Part shown: positions 23,250-33,703 of the stretch, piece by piece
Numbering within the stretch: position 1 is the stretch's first letter
Layout of the letters: the number at the start of each line of letters is the position of its first letter
NCBI GenBank assembly: GCA_024741835.1
Contig: JAENRP010000350.1
Coordinates: forward strand, 1 to 44,701
Source: Diplocarpon mali
Taxonomy: Eukaryota > Ascomycota > Leotiomycetes > Helotiales > Drepanopezizaceae
Length of the DNA stretch: 44,701 nt
Direction of reading: 5' to 3'
The notes under the pieces: model-generated
The model's database searches: none
The model's input: only the letters and a program-made list of their open reading frames with translations
What the model was told of the DNA's origin: nothing
Position numbers and translations under genes: made by a program

Positions 23250-24048
23250 CAACTCCCTTAATAATAGAACTATTAACTATTATATGATTCCTATTATAAA
23301 ACAATCGACTAAAGAATTTGCTATATAGGAAAAGTCTTATAAGTCATTTATACTTATACCCTATCGTCTTAAGAACTCTTAATAGATCTTATTAAATCTA
23401 GCATAGAGTATTATATAACGAAAAGAGCTAAATACTAAAGAGAAAATTGTCTTAAAGGAATATATTTCAAATAATACTACTCTATTCTTAATATTCATAA
23501 GATAAGGTACATTTATTAATCTTAATTTAGAATAGGAACTTAGAAAGGGCGGTTTTTTAACTATTAATAATAATTATATAGAAGTTATTAGTAATAATTC
23601 ACTTAAGAATAGCACTAACTTAGAAGATTTTCTTATTAACTCACTTAGTATAAAGAGACTAAGTATAGTAAGATAGGGTATAGTAAGAGAATCTTCTATA
23701 AAGTTCTATATAACCCTTAGGATAACGAAAGGCAGTCTATTATCAAAGGCCCTTATAGGTAGAAGATCATAGAATAACCAATTAGTAGTAATGGCTATAA
23801 AGGAGTTATTCTTAAAGGATATAGCACAATTGATAATATATCTAAAGAAATATAAGTAAGAACTTTTTAATAATTTTACTAATACTTAAAAGCTAGTGCA
23901 ATAACTAAAACTATAATTGTATAGCGATAAATCCTAGGTTAAGATAAAAGGCACTAATAATAATATTAAGGCTAATAATATAATTGATAAGACAATTCTT
24001 CTTAAGAAATATAGCACTAAGAAACCCTATATTAAAACTCCTAATACG

Positions 24049-24071
24049 ACTCCTAGGCCCGGCCCGCAACT
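24049..24071. repeat. 23-bp palindrome, copy 13 (ORF2 of E1, codon ~1043)
   Basis: Arms actcctaggcc and ggcccgcaact around c; reads TPRPGPQL in frame. Confidence 0.8.
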
Positions 24072-24473
24072 CAATTTGAATAAAGGTAAGGGTAAAGAAG
24101 TATTATCTAAAGAGCTACCTGCCTTATCTCCCTCCTTAATAGAAGACTCTTTAAAGGATAATAATAATAATAAAGAGGATAATAATAATAATACTATAAT
24201 ATAAGTCTCCCTCCCTATTAGCAAAAGCTATTAAATTATACTAGCATTTGTATAAAATACTAAAGCTCCCGCAATACTAAGACTAAACTCTTCTAATACT
24301 AATAGTAAACTATTAAGAAGAAGTAGGCGCTCTATAAAGAGAGTATTATCTAGTGATAGTTCTTCTTATCTCCTAAAGAGAACTAAGGAAAATTAACATC
24401 TAGGTTAGTACTATTTTTAATTGTTTTTACGACTCTATAGCTTATTTGTTTGTTTTGCTAGTTTCGTTTTCTA

Positions 24474-24496
24474 ACTCTTAGGCCCGGCCTATAGGT
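24474..24496. repeat. 23-bp palindrome, copy 14 (3' UTR of E1)
   Basis: Arms actcttaggcc and ggcctataggt around c. It lies outside any coding frame, so coding is not required for its presence. Confidence 0.8.
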
Positions 24497-24507
24497 AAAA
24501 AGCGTAT

Positions 24508-24560
24508 NNNNNNNNNNNNNNNNNNNNNNNNNNNNNNNNAAAAAAAAAAAAAAAAAAAAA
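24508..24560. other. Assembly gap (32 N) plus 21-A run
   Basis: N at 24508-24539 followed by A at 24540-24560. The matching place in E2 (about 35483-35500) has only a short tatataaaaa, so the A run and gap are probably an assembly or homopolymer artefact. Confidence 0.9.
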
Positions 24561-24740
24561 CCTCTTCTTTTTTTTCTTTTACCTTTAATAATAATATAGC
24601 CCTAGTTTAGGTCTTTTAATATATTAGTTTTCTCGCACTTAAGTTTTGCTAATAATTAATATACTATTACCTTAACCTATATTATTTTATATTCTTTGCT
24701 AATAGTAGTAGAGGCCACTACTTTTATTATTTAAGATATA

Positions 24741-24986
24741 TATAAAGACCTAAGATAGATAGGTCTTATAATATATATTATATAATTAGCATAGGACAAT
24801 AGGAGGATAAAAGGGCCATCTTCTATATATAGAGATAGCGCGCGTCGCTATAAGTACTAAATATACCCTATACTTAGGACTTGTTCCCAATATCTTGTCT
24901 AAGAGAGCCCGCTTATAGTGCTTCCTCCTCTTGTTTTTAGGTCTTCCCTTAGGCCTATTCTTGTGTTATCTCCCCTCAGTTTTATA
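24741..24986 (+). repeat. 3' LTR of E1 (246 bp)
   Basis: Starts tataaagacc and ends agttttata; the same length as 1726-1971. After it ORF2 of E2 resumes. Confidence 0.85.
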
Positions 24987-24990
24987 ATAG
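24987..24990. repeat. Target-site duplication of E1, right
   Basis: ATAG, matching 1722-1725. Confidence 0.8.
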
Positions 24991-25750
24991 CAAGACTCTT
25001 TAATTATTAGAAGATATTATAAGCACTTATAGAACTTTAGGCGAGATAGAATAATAAGTATTTCTGAACTCGTCTATTGATATACTTAACTATAGAATAT
25101 CTACTATTAAAGAGGGGTTCTTAGGCTTTAATGATTTTCTTAAAGGAGAGCTTAAGGTCAAAGGAATTAATTATGAAAAGTTTTTATAAAAGTATTAAAG
25201 TTACTTTATATTAATGGATTTATTTTAAAGAAACTAAGATAAAAAGAATAAGGGTATAAAAAGATTGCTATAATTTATAGGTAGCACTTATAGCACCCTC
25301 TTCTAAACCTACTTTATAACTGATATTACTGCTAATAATGTCCTATAAGGACTAGGCAAAATTTTTAAAATATACTAATTAATAGCAAAGGCTATATAGG
25401 TATTAAATCATTTTACTATCTAAGAAGGTATAAAGAAACTCTAAGGCAATAATATAAAAGGTAGAAAATTTATTAGTTTCTCAAGTACTATTATATACTT
25501 TACTATTTAAACTATAAAAGACGATCCTATATAGTATAATAGTCTAGCCCTTCTTAATTAGACAATTTTAAATACCTTTAGCTTATAATAGTTATAATAT
25601 AGTCTACTTATTATAAAAGAAAAGATAATCTATCTCGCTAAGTATATTATAAACTATTTTAATAATAAAATAGAAAGATAGGAATTTGTAGTTCTTATTG
25701 CCTAGAAAATGCTGCTACCCTTAATGGTACTAACTAATAAGGAAAATTTG

Positions 25751-25773
25751 ACTTATAGGCCTAGCCTATAAGT
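25751..25773. repeat. 23-bp palindrome, copy 15 (ORF2 of E2)
   Basis: Arms acttataggcc and agcctataagt around t; counterpart of copy 10, with both arms RIP-altered. Confidence 0.75.
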
Positions 25774-25936
25774 AGAATTAGTATATAATAAAGAAGTCCT
25801 TAAGCATAAGGTACCTATAATATTAGAAATACAAACTGCTAACTATTATAACCTCGAATTATTAGACTTAGATAAGTTTGAATTACTATCTTTAGAAATG
25901 CCTTAAACACCTCGAATACTAGTAGCAAATAAATCG

Positions 25937-25959
25937 AGTCGCGGGCCTAGCCTATAGGT
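25937..25959. repeat. 23-bp palindrome, copy 16 (ORF2 of E2)
   Basis: Arms agtcgcgggcc and agcctataggt around t; counterpart of copy 11, also 186 bp from its neighbour. Confidence 0.75.
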
Positions 25960-26903
25960 TAGAATATATGATAATATAGACTTAGAAGATAAGCTGACGG
26001 ATGAAGTAGATAGCCCTATTACTAATGTATTAGAAATTCTTAATAATATTAAGAAGGATATATCTAATATTATATAGACTTTTCCCAAAGATCTGCAAAA
26101 GTTTATTCTAAAATTCTATAAGTCTATAATAAAGCATTTAAAGAAGGAAAACCGAGGAGATGTTTTATTAGTACAAGAGGCAATAGCAAGAGCTGTCAAA
26201 TAAGTCATAAAGCTATAATAAGACGCATTTTCTATAGATAATATTATATAGTTCTTTATCGACTATAAGAGAATAAAAGGCGACTACTATATTCTCGAAG
26301 AAAAACTAAAAGACAGCATAGCAATTATCTTTATAGAATATTATTAAGTCCCCTTTAATATCAAAATAATACTATAATATAGCAATAGATTTAAGATTAT
26401 AATAATACTAGAAATGAAGATACGATTAGGCAGATTTATAGTAGGAATTTCTAAAGACACTAATAATAAAAAATTTTATACTCTCTATAAAAGACAATAT
26501 GCGCAGTACTATAGGTTAGCATTAATAGGCCTTAATAATAAAGATATATTATCTAATATCTATAAATTTTATATAGCTCCAGACTTGAAATTGTTCTTAC
26601 TGCATCCTGGAAATTATACTATTATAGCTACTAGTAATAGAATAGCGAACTAAGTTAAGAAGGATATATTATTAGGCTTCTCTAAGTTCAGAATGGCACC
26701 TAAAGCCTTTAAATTGTTCTATAATATCGCCTGGACCCTAGCCTAGTATAACGCCATACTAATTAATAATATCTTAATATCGCTTTGCAGCAAAGGCTTC
26801 TTAAATATGCCTAAGTTGCTTAGCTATGCCTTTTTAAGCACCGTACGCATATATAGTCATAGTAATTGTGGAAAGAATTCATTTTTAACGTTAGTATAAG
26901 AGG

Positions 26904-26908
26904 AGCTA
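26904..26908. repeat. Target-site duplication of G2, left
   Basis: AGCTA before the left LTR, matching 33945-33949. Confidence 0.9.
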
Positions 26909-27149
26909 TGTTACGACTTGCTCTGGAGCGTACAGAGGGGCGATAATCGAGTAACGCTGACTGTATTACCTCAAGAGGTACGCTATATAATAGAGAAGAA
27001 AAGATGAAGAAGAGAGAGTCTTTAGTAGAGCTCCTCTAGAATAAGTACAGGTGCTTTACTAGCGTATATATAATCTAGCCGCCTTGCTACCTTAGCGTGC
27101 ACCTGACTTTGATATATGATATAACTGTGCATATAATGCGGCTGTAATA
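26909..27149 (-). repeat. 3' LTR of G2 (241 bp)
   Basis: Starts tgttacgacttgctctggag and ends cggctgtaata on the plus strand; here the left end kept TG while the other end is RIP-altered to TA. Confidence 0.9.
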
Positions 27150-27165
27150 CTACCTCCCCCCTTTG
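27150..27165 (-). promoter_or_regulatory. Polypurine tract of G2, overlapping the pol stop
   Basis: On the minus strand: caaaggggggaggtag, touching the 3' LTR. In the pol frame it encodes Lys-Gly-Gly-Arg and then TAG (27150-27152), so the primer for plus-strand synthesis is part of the gene. Confidence 0.75.
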
Positions 27166-28806
27166 AAAAACTGCGCTTACGCAGTTGTATCTATAGGCGT
27201 ATTATCCTTTAGGTCCTTATAATCGTCAATTCTATTATTATATAACCTAAGCCAGCTTGATAGCGCCCTTAGTGGCCCCTTAGCTTAAGGCTTCTTTAGA
27301 TGGAAATCTTAAATAGTATGCGGCGCTATTATAGCATTAGAGCATAGGTACTATTTGAGGTCTTTATTAGCTCCTTTTTACTTAATCTAATATTCGAGCT
27401 TCTTAGCTTAAATACAGGATCCGATTATTTCTTCTATCTCCTATTCCTTTTGTTTTAGTAGTACTTTAATTAGGGCAAGAGGTTCCTAAGCTTAGCCTAG
27501 TAAAGGGTTGGGAACGTATTTCCGCAATAAGTGGGAGTAGAATATAAGGTAGATTGAAAAGAGCGAATCAGGCAATTGAAGCTTTTAGCTTTCTCTTAGC
27601 TTTTCTAGTACTTTTATTAAGCTATACTACTTATCAGAGAGCTTTCGGCTTAGCCGGTTCAGTTTCCAGTTTTTAATACTAATTAGTACGTCATCTTTTA
27701 TAGTCTAATCAACTGGCTGGCGGTAAAGGTCTATAAGCTATTTCATTTTAGCTTATTATACTTAAAGAGATAATTAAGCGAATTAGACTACTTTTTAAGC
27801 TTTAATAGCTATATAAAGTGCTGTTTTATGATTTAATCTCTCAGTTGCTATCTATAGAGGCTCTAGGTTAATTAAATTCCAAAAGAAGCGAGCTTTATAG
27901 CTATTTAGCACTTGGAAAGGGGAAATTTGCCCTAAGGATTCGTAAGGTAAGGTCAATTAGGCAATATTTATCAAAGGCAAGAGGCGACTCCAATTGTCTT
28001 AATAGTATAAGTAGAATAGTCTAAGGCGTTATTTTAAGTACTAGTTTATAATCTTAACTTAGCTATTAATATTAGGGTTATAAACTATAGTTAGCTTGAC
28101 CTTTGTACTTAATATCTAATAAAGCTCTTTTTAAAAGGTAAAGATAAATTAGGCGCCTTTATTTAATAGAATTGAGTTAGGCATATTAAAATGGTATATC
28201 TAGTAAGTTAAAAACAACTCTACAAGGCCTTTTGTATTAATTGTCTTATAGTATAAGATCGATACTACCTTCTTTAATAATCGGTCTATTATTACTAATA
28301 TAAAGTTGTAGCTAAGTTTATTAAGCGGGAGCTTTATAAAATCTATAATCAAGTGTTAATATACTCATTTAGGAATTGGTAAAGGTTATAGGAAACCTAG
28401 GGTTTTATTATAATAAGCTTTTATTCTCGAATAATAATAGTTCTAAATATAAGTGCTAATATCGCTATTAAGGCTTTTCTAATAGTATTTTCTTCCTATT
28501 AGAAGCCTTGTTTTCCTAATTCTAATATATATAACGCAAGGTTACTTATATATATAACGAATTAGGGCTATTTATAGTTTAGGAGGTTATAATAGCATAA
28601 CGAGTCTACTTTAAAAGAAGAGTTTGCCTTAGCTGAGTTCGTAGTCGAGGCTATGGCTCTGCGCCTTAACTCGGAACTTCTATAGCTTAAGGGAGGTCTT
28701 ATTAGCTTAAATGACCTCGTTGATAATATAGTAGTTCGCTATATTATACTTAACCCTAGACATTAAGTCGGCAGGTGCCTCTATTAGCGCGATTGGCACA
28801 CTTATC

Positions 28807-28829
28807 ACTTATAGGCCAGGCCCGCGAGT
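28807..28829. repeat. 23-bp palindrome, copy 17 (RNase H-integrase linker of G2)
   Basis: Arms acttataggcc and ggcccgcgagt around a; read in the minus-strand pol frame as STRGPGLQV. Confidence 0.8.
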
Positions 28830-30692
28830 AGAACTGCCTTTGGTGGCAAGTACTTTTATAAAAAGCTTATCGTCAGGCAAGAGCTGCTAGTAGCGTAAAG
28901 CTTATTTCCTAGCCTTAAGAGGGGTTAGCTCTTAGTCTTAATATAAGAGTATATTAGCTAATATATTCGTTATACCTATTTGGTATATAATAAGGAAGTT
29001 GAAATTAGTAAAGAACTCCGCCTAGCGAGCCTACCGGGCTATTAAGTCCTTAGTTATTATAAAGTACTTAAGGGCCTTATAATCTATATATACGCGTACT
29101 GTTTTCTAAGCCCTAAGTAGCTTTGTCTTATATTAGTAGAACGATCTAAAAATCGCTAGGAGCTCCTTATTATAAATAGGGTAATTCAGCTTAGTATTAT
29201 TCATAATCTTTAAGAAGTACCCGATTGGGTGGTAGTTATTATCTTCTTAGAGTTAGGAGAGTACGCTAGCGATTATACTATCGGAGGCGTTGGTCTTAAG
29301 CCTTATCTACTTCTAAAGGTAATAGTAGTATAAAATCGGGGTTGTTTAAAAGCTTAAGCATAGAGTTTCCTAAGCTTCTTTATAAGCGTTATTGAAATCA
29401 AAAGGAATATTCCTTATAAGAGCTATTAAGGGTCGGCAAATACGACTATAGCTTTAAATAAACCTTCGGTAGAAGTTACAGAACCCTAGGAAGCTCTATA
29501 CGCTGCATACATTCTTAGTATATTTCTACTCCTAAATGACTAAGACCTTATTAGGGTTTACCTCAATTTTATAAACTCTAATAATAAACCCTAGGAACCT
29601 AGTCTTAGTAACCCCAAACTCGCTTTTCTTAATATCTGCTTAAAGGCTATAATATTAAAGAATTCCTAAGATCTTCTTAATGTAAATCTTATAATTAAGG
29701 GAGTTTTCTAAGTAGATTAGAATATTATTTAAGTAAGTAGAGTAGAAATTGTTAAAGTACTTAAGGAGAATATTATTAATAAACCTTTAAAAGGTAGCAG
29801 GCCTATTTATCAGCCCGAATAGTAAAACCTTATACTTATAGGTCCTATAGCGCATGCGAAAGGTAGTTAGGTCCTTAGCATCAGCTGATATGCAAATATA
29901 GTAGAAAGCTTATTATATATCGATTTTTATAAAAATATAAGCTTTTGATATATATACTATTATCTTATTAATAAGTGGAATCAGGTAGGGGTCTTTCTTT
30001 ATTAAGGCATTTAGTTTCCGATAATCGATATATAAATATAAGGAGCTATTAGCTTTTCTAATAAAGAGGATTAGGGCTACCTAAGGGGAACTCGAAGCTT
30101 TAATAAATCCTTTGTATAGGTTCTTAAGAATATAGCTCTTAACCTTAAGAGCTATTTATTAATAAGGTAGCAAAAGGGTTCGATTATTAAGTTATTCTCG
30201 CCTATTAGTTCGATTTTATAATTTACCCTTAGCTTAGTTTCTAGCAGCTGATCAAAGGCCTAGCGGTTAAAGATGTTTTTAAACTTAGCGTACTAAGGCA
30301 GGAGCTTTTAATCTATTAGCTTATTATTGCTCTTATACTTAGCTTGCAGCGCCGAACTAAGGCCAAGGGAGCTAATTTCAGCTTGCTTAGCCGATTCTTA
30401 GCGATTAATCTCTTAGTCTAGATTATAAATAGAGCTTACGAATATAAACTCTTTAGGCGCCGGTTCTTAAGTTTGTATAGCTTATCTTACCCTAGTTATA
30501 AAGTAGTAGTAGAGGGCGCCGATTACTAAGGCTAAGATTAAGCTGATTTAATAAGCCGTCTTTAAAGGAGCGTTCCTCTTTATTAAAAGAGAGAGCAAAA
30601 GGTCTAGTACTTTTAATAAGGCCTTCTTTATATAATTCAGATCTCTTTTTAAGTCTTTAAAGAAACTGCTATCCTTAAGTTTGTAAAAGGCT

Positions 30693-30715
30693 ACTTATAG
30701 GCTAGGCTTAGGAGT
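30693..30715. repeat. 23-bp palindrome, copy 18 (protease-RT linker of G2)
   Basis: Arms acttataggct and ggcttaggagt around a; first unit of a 45-bp tandem duplication. Confidence 0.75.
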
Positions 30716-30737
30716 GGAATTTGAGTTTGCAGTTTTC

Positions 30738-30760
30738 ATTCGCAGGCTAGGCTTAAGAGT
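30738..30760. repeat. 23-bp palindrome, copy 19 (protease-RT linker of G2)
   Basis: Arms attcgcaggct and ggcttaagagt around a; exactly 45 bp from copy 18. Confidence 0.75.
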
Positions 30761-31299
30761 AGAATTCGAGTTATTGCTTGCTAGCACTAAGAGCTAGGCT
30801 TAGGCCATTCTTAGGTATTCGTCCTTAGCGTCTATTATAGCTGCTTAACGATCGACGTCTTATTAGGCTATTAAGGGTTTTATTAACTGCAAGAGATCGA
30901 TTAATACATATCGATTAAAGTAAGAGATAATAGGTATATCCTTAAGCTAAGATATACTATTTTTCCCCTTTCTATAGGACTATTTAAGGTTATAATACTT
31001 TAGGAACTTCCTATTAATTAAAACGTCAGTTACTCTTAAGCTTATAATTAGGAAAGGGAAGTTTATTTATCGCTTATTAATTATAAGGGTAAATAAGACG
31101 GCAAATCGAATAGTTTCTCCCTTAAGGCTATTATAACTAATAGGGGTAATCGGTTTAAGTAGTTTAATAAACTTCACTCTAAGTCTTTAAAAGAGCTAGT
31201 ATATTAAAGACGTCTTAATAATACTGAAAATATTAGCTCTACTATTAATATAAGTAACTGTTTTAATAAATGATCTATTTTAAGCTAGTTTTATATGAA

Positions 31300-32780
31300 T
31301 TAAAAACTAGCAGCTGCTTATTAATAGGCGGGAATCAAAATCTAAGTCTTTTTATAAATTATAATCTATACTATAGTAAGAGTCTTTACCATAACTTAAT
31401 AGTTTCCTAATAGTAGGTCGTTTTCTATCTTAACTTTAGCTATTATAAACTTACCCTGCTTCTTTAGCTTAAGGCAGTCTATTGCATAGTAATTAGGGGC
31501 TCTATAGTTATAGTAGAGACTAGACGACGGCTTTAGGCTAGCAGACCTTTCTTAATAGGCCGCTAGCAAGGGGAAATAATTGCAAGGAGCTAAGGAGGTA
31601 GCTATGGCTATAGGTCTTTATAACTCCCTTTTTAATATACTAAGGACGCGGTCCTTTAAAAGGGAGAATGCGATAGTAGGGGTAACTCGTCAAGTGTTAT
31701 AGGCTTCTTCTTACTTAATATTATAGGCTTCGCGGTCTATAATAGCTAAGAACTCATTTAAAGTAGTATAATTATTATTCATTTTATACTTCTTTACTTA
31801 AAGGTCGTTCTTTAAGGCTAAGGAGACCTTTTTATAGATATTATTAAACTAGCGAGTCTAATCGATTTTGCTAGCTATAGTAAAGGTAATAAACTTAGAT
31901 TAGAACTTATTATATAATATTAAACCTATAGTTAGCCTATTATATTTAAGCTTAATAGATTAAATATAGTTATAGTTAAAGAACCTTTAATCTAAGACCT
32001 TAAAGATATTAGCAGTATATATAAACTTATTAGTAAAGATAGGATTTATATATTATAAGATTAGGTTTTAAGCTTTATTTATTATATATTTAAAGTAGGT
32101 AGTGATCTAATCCTCTCTTAAAGTAAAGTTGCTTAAGTACTTTTAAATAAATACCTTTATAGCTATCTTCTAAGTGTTATAGGTGATTTTGCCCTAGTAG
32201 TTACTAAAATGGGTTTAAAGGTACTTAATTTAATAAGGGTCGACGGCTAAGACTAAAGGTTAGATGATTAAGAGGTAGTAGTCTAGGAAAGGCAGTAAGT
32301 TAGCGGTAAAGGACCGAGTATTCTAAGGGCTAGCACTTAAAGAAGAAGGGGCAGTAGTATTATTTTAAAAAGCGGTAGCTATAGTAGTGCTAATAAGGTT
32401 CGCAATTCTAGCCTATTAAGTAATTGAAAAGAGAGGGGCTAATATAGTAAAGGTAGATGTTATTAAAGAGAGTATATCTTCTTCTTTAACTTTAATTGAT
32501 AGTAATAGAGTATTTTAAGAATCTACTTATAGGCTAGGCTTAAGAGTAGAATCTATACTAAAGGAGGTTTCTTCTTAAGTAAGCTTAAGAGGGAGAATAA
32601 CTCTAGGACTAGGGTTAGTAGTAAGGCCTATAGAACTAGTGGCAATAAGGCCTAGTGAACTGGTAGTAGTAAGGCCTAGTAGTAAAAGTGCGGTTAACCT
32701 TTTACTTCTCTTAAGTGGTATAAGATTAAAGGTTATAAGTACTAACTCTTCTTATATTATCTAATTTAGTCTAAAGGGAC
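31300..32780 (-). pseudogene. gag of G2
   Basis: Minus-strand capsid gene. The N-terminal third is Ser/Thr/Leu-rich and carries a palindrome (32525). The middle (about 32330-31750) has the Tyr/Phe/Lys-rich helical pattern of a retrotransposon capsid. A CCHC zinc knuckle remains at about 31470-31520, with RIP-altered positions (C-x2-Y-x4-Y-x4-C, where the first Y would be Cys and the second His). The start codon is uncertain, so the right-hand border is approximate, as is the border with pol. The same gene is at 38500-39900 in G3. Confidence 0.7.
32525..32547. repeat. 23-bp palindrome, copy 20 (gag N-terminus of G2)
   Basis: Arms acttataggct and ggcttaagagt around a; G3 keeps it at 38707. Confidence 0.75.
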
Positions 32781-33703
32781 CTAATGCTAAATAGTGACCT
32801 ATTTAAAAGGGGGAAGATTAGTATAAGCGGAGCTGTATACATTTTTAAAGCCTTTTAATAGAGTATATATTAAGGTATTATAGGTTTATAGATCTTAAAA
32901 GAGAAGGTTTTACTTTAGGATCATATCTCTTTACTAATTAAGAGTTATAATAAGGTTATATAAGAAGGGGTATAGTGCAAATCTAAGGAAGTAAGGTCTA
33001 AAGCTTATCACTTTACTAAAGTTGACCTAGTCCTAAACGGTATAGTATAACCCACTAAGGCTAACTAAGTCTCTATATATATATATATAGGTATAAGTCC
33101 CTTAGTTTATACCTAAGGGTTTTAAAGAAAGGAGTAAGGAGCTTCGAAGAGTATAAGGAGAGTTGTTAATAAGTATAGGTCAATAGGGAGTATAGAGAAG
33201 GTCGATGACTTATTCGCAAAGAGGGTTTTTCGAAGAGTCGAGTTATATTCAAGGGTTTCGAAGGAGTAAAGAGCTTCGAAGAGTATAAGGAGAGTTATTA
33301 ATAAGTATAGGTTGATAAAAACGAGGGGTATAGAGTGTTTATAAGGGAGGGAGAGAGTCAAGAAGAGAAACGTTATTATACTACTCTAAGTAGCAGCCTA
33401 TGCTAGCAAAGCGAAGATATAGTAAATATATTTTTTCTTTTCAAATTGAAATTAAAGGTAAGTTTCTATTTATAAAGTAAAGTAGGTAAGGGTTTAAGAA
33501 AACGAGCTAATCTTATATTTAAAGGTTATTATTTAACTTTCTTTAAAAACTAAATCGATAAGATCTAAGCGCTATATACAAGTTGCTTAAGGCAGTTCGT
33601 AGTAAGAGAATCGAGGTCGAGTTGCTTAAGGCAGTTCGAAGTGACGATTCTAAAGGAAGTAGATATTAAGCTTCTTAGCAAAGGTTGAAAAGATCTTTTC
33701 TTA
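32781..33703 (-). other. Leader of G2 with 41-bp direct repeats
   Basis: About 920 bp between the 5' LTR and gag, non-coding. A 41-bp unit starting gagcttcgaagagtataagg occurs at 33139-33179 and 33271-33311, 132 bp apart. Similar blocks appear in the G3 leader (about 37930-38140). They could be packaging or promoter repeats. The open frame at 33122-33361 is an effect of these repeats. Confidence 0.6.

Larger units (their letters stand above)
20923..24396 (+). pseudogene. ORF2 of E1: large unrecognised accessory protein (1157 residues)
   Basis: The frame is continuous for 3474 nt from an ATA (RIP-altered ATG, 20923) to TAA (24394-24396); every break is TAA or TAG. The E2 copy is exactly the same length. 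I do not recognise the family. Visible features: a short Lys-rich N-terminus, then a helical region with LNYFTIQEG and GRRFI at codon ~200; palindromes at codons ~297 and ~359 bounding a variable Asp/Glu/Asn linker; a middle domain with FYTLYKRQY and YKFYI (codons ~525-570); FLYNI and RMYYRLYL at ~700-720; palindromes at ~769 and ~1043; an Asp/Asn repeat tract near 24160-24195; and a basic Arg/Ser tail (RRSRRS). No signal peptide or clear membrane anchor. Paralogous to ORF1. Confidence 0.75.
24397..24740 (+). other. 3' UTR of E1
   Basis: T-rich and non-coding. It holds a palindrome (24474), the assembly gap, and ends in tttattatttaagatata at 24723-24740 directly against the LTR. The nearest purine run, agtagtagagg, is about 25 bp upstream of the LTR rather than adjacent, so a classical polypurine tract is not obvious. 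Confidence 0.6.
1726..24986 (+). mobile_element. Element E1: giant Ty3/gypsy-type LTR retrotransposon with two extra genes
   Basis: The two 246-bp LTRs (1726-1971 and 24741-24986) enclose gag, pol, ORF1 and ORF2 in one orientation. The span is 23,261 bp; without C1 and its duplicated GAATT it is 15,665 bp, large for a fungal gypsy element. The pol order (protease, RT, RNase H, integrase) is Ty3/gypsy. ORF1 and ORF2 lie where env or accessory genes would lie and are paralogous. E1 interrupts ORF2 of E2, so the family was active enough to insert into itself. All genes are now broken by RIP-type stops. A 32-base assembly gap lies in the 3' UTR. Confidence 0.85.
24991..26908 (+). pseudogene. ORF2 of E2, segment 2
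   Basis: 1918 nt that continue the frame from 1725 and end at the G2 insertion. It carries the same landmarks as the E1 copy: the palindromes at codons ~297 and ~359 and the FYTLYKRQY region, where 26414-26653 is free of stops. Unrecognised product; see 20923-24396. Confidence 0.75.
27150..31300 (-). pseudogene. pol of G2: protease, RT, RNase H, integrase, chromodomain
   Basis: Minus strand, right to left. Protease: a degenerate D-S-G-A at 31246-31235 (reads NSRA). RT about 30130-29560: YIDYRKLNALIKKDPYLIPL near 30000 and YLNN for YLDD at 29735-29724. RNase H about 29440-28960, with an IDYKALKYF block near 29080. Integrase: a core about 28350-27890 with a KGLVELFL stretch, NKGAQF and KLTIVYNP, ending QDNWSRLLP. 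Chromodomain about 27445-27300: EIEEIIGS, then KGANKDLKQYL and DFHL. Chromodomains of this class bind histone marks of heterochromatin and guide integration. The last codons form the polypurine tract. Stops are RIP-type and the frame is kept. Confidence 0.8.

Noticed and set aside
20923..24396. ORF2 as a tyrosine-recombinase (Crypton or Starship captain type), helicase or transposase gene
   Set aside because: No catalytic pattern of those families could be found in the frame, and the gene lies between pol and LTR of a retrotransposon.
33122..33361. Minus-strand open frame of 79 codons with internal repetition
   Set aside because: It is produced by the two 41-bp leader repeats of G2, upstream of gag; it reads as a repeated hydrophobic peptide without family support.
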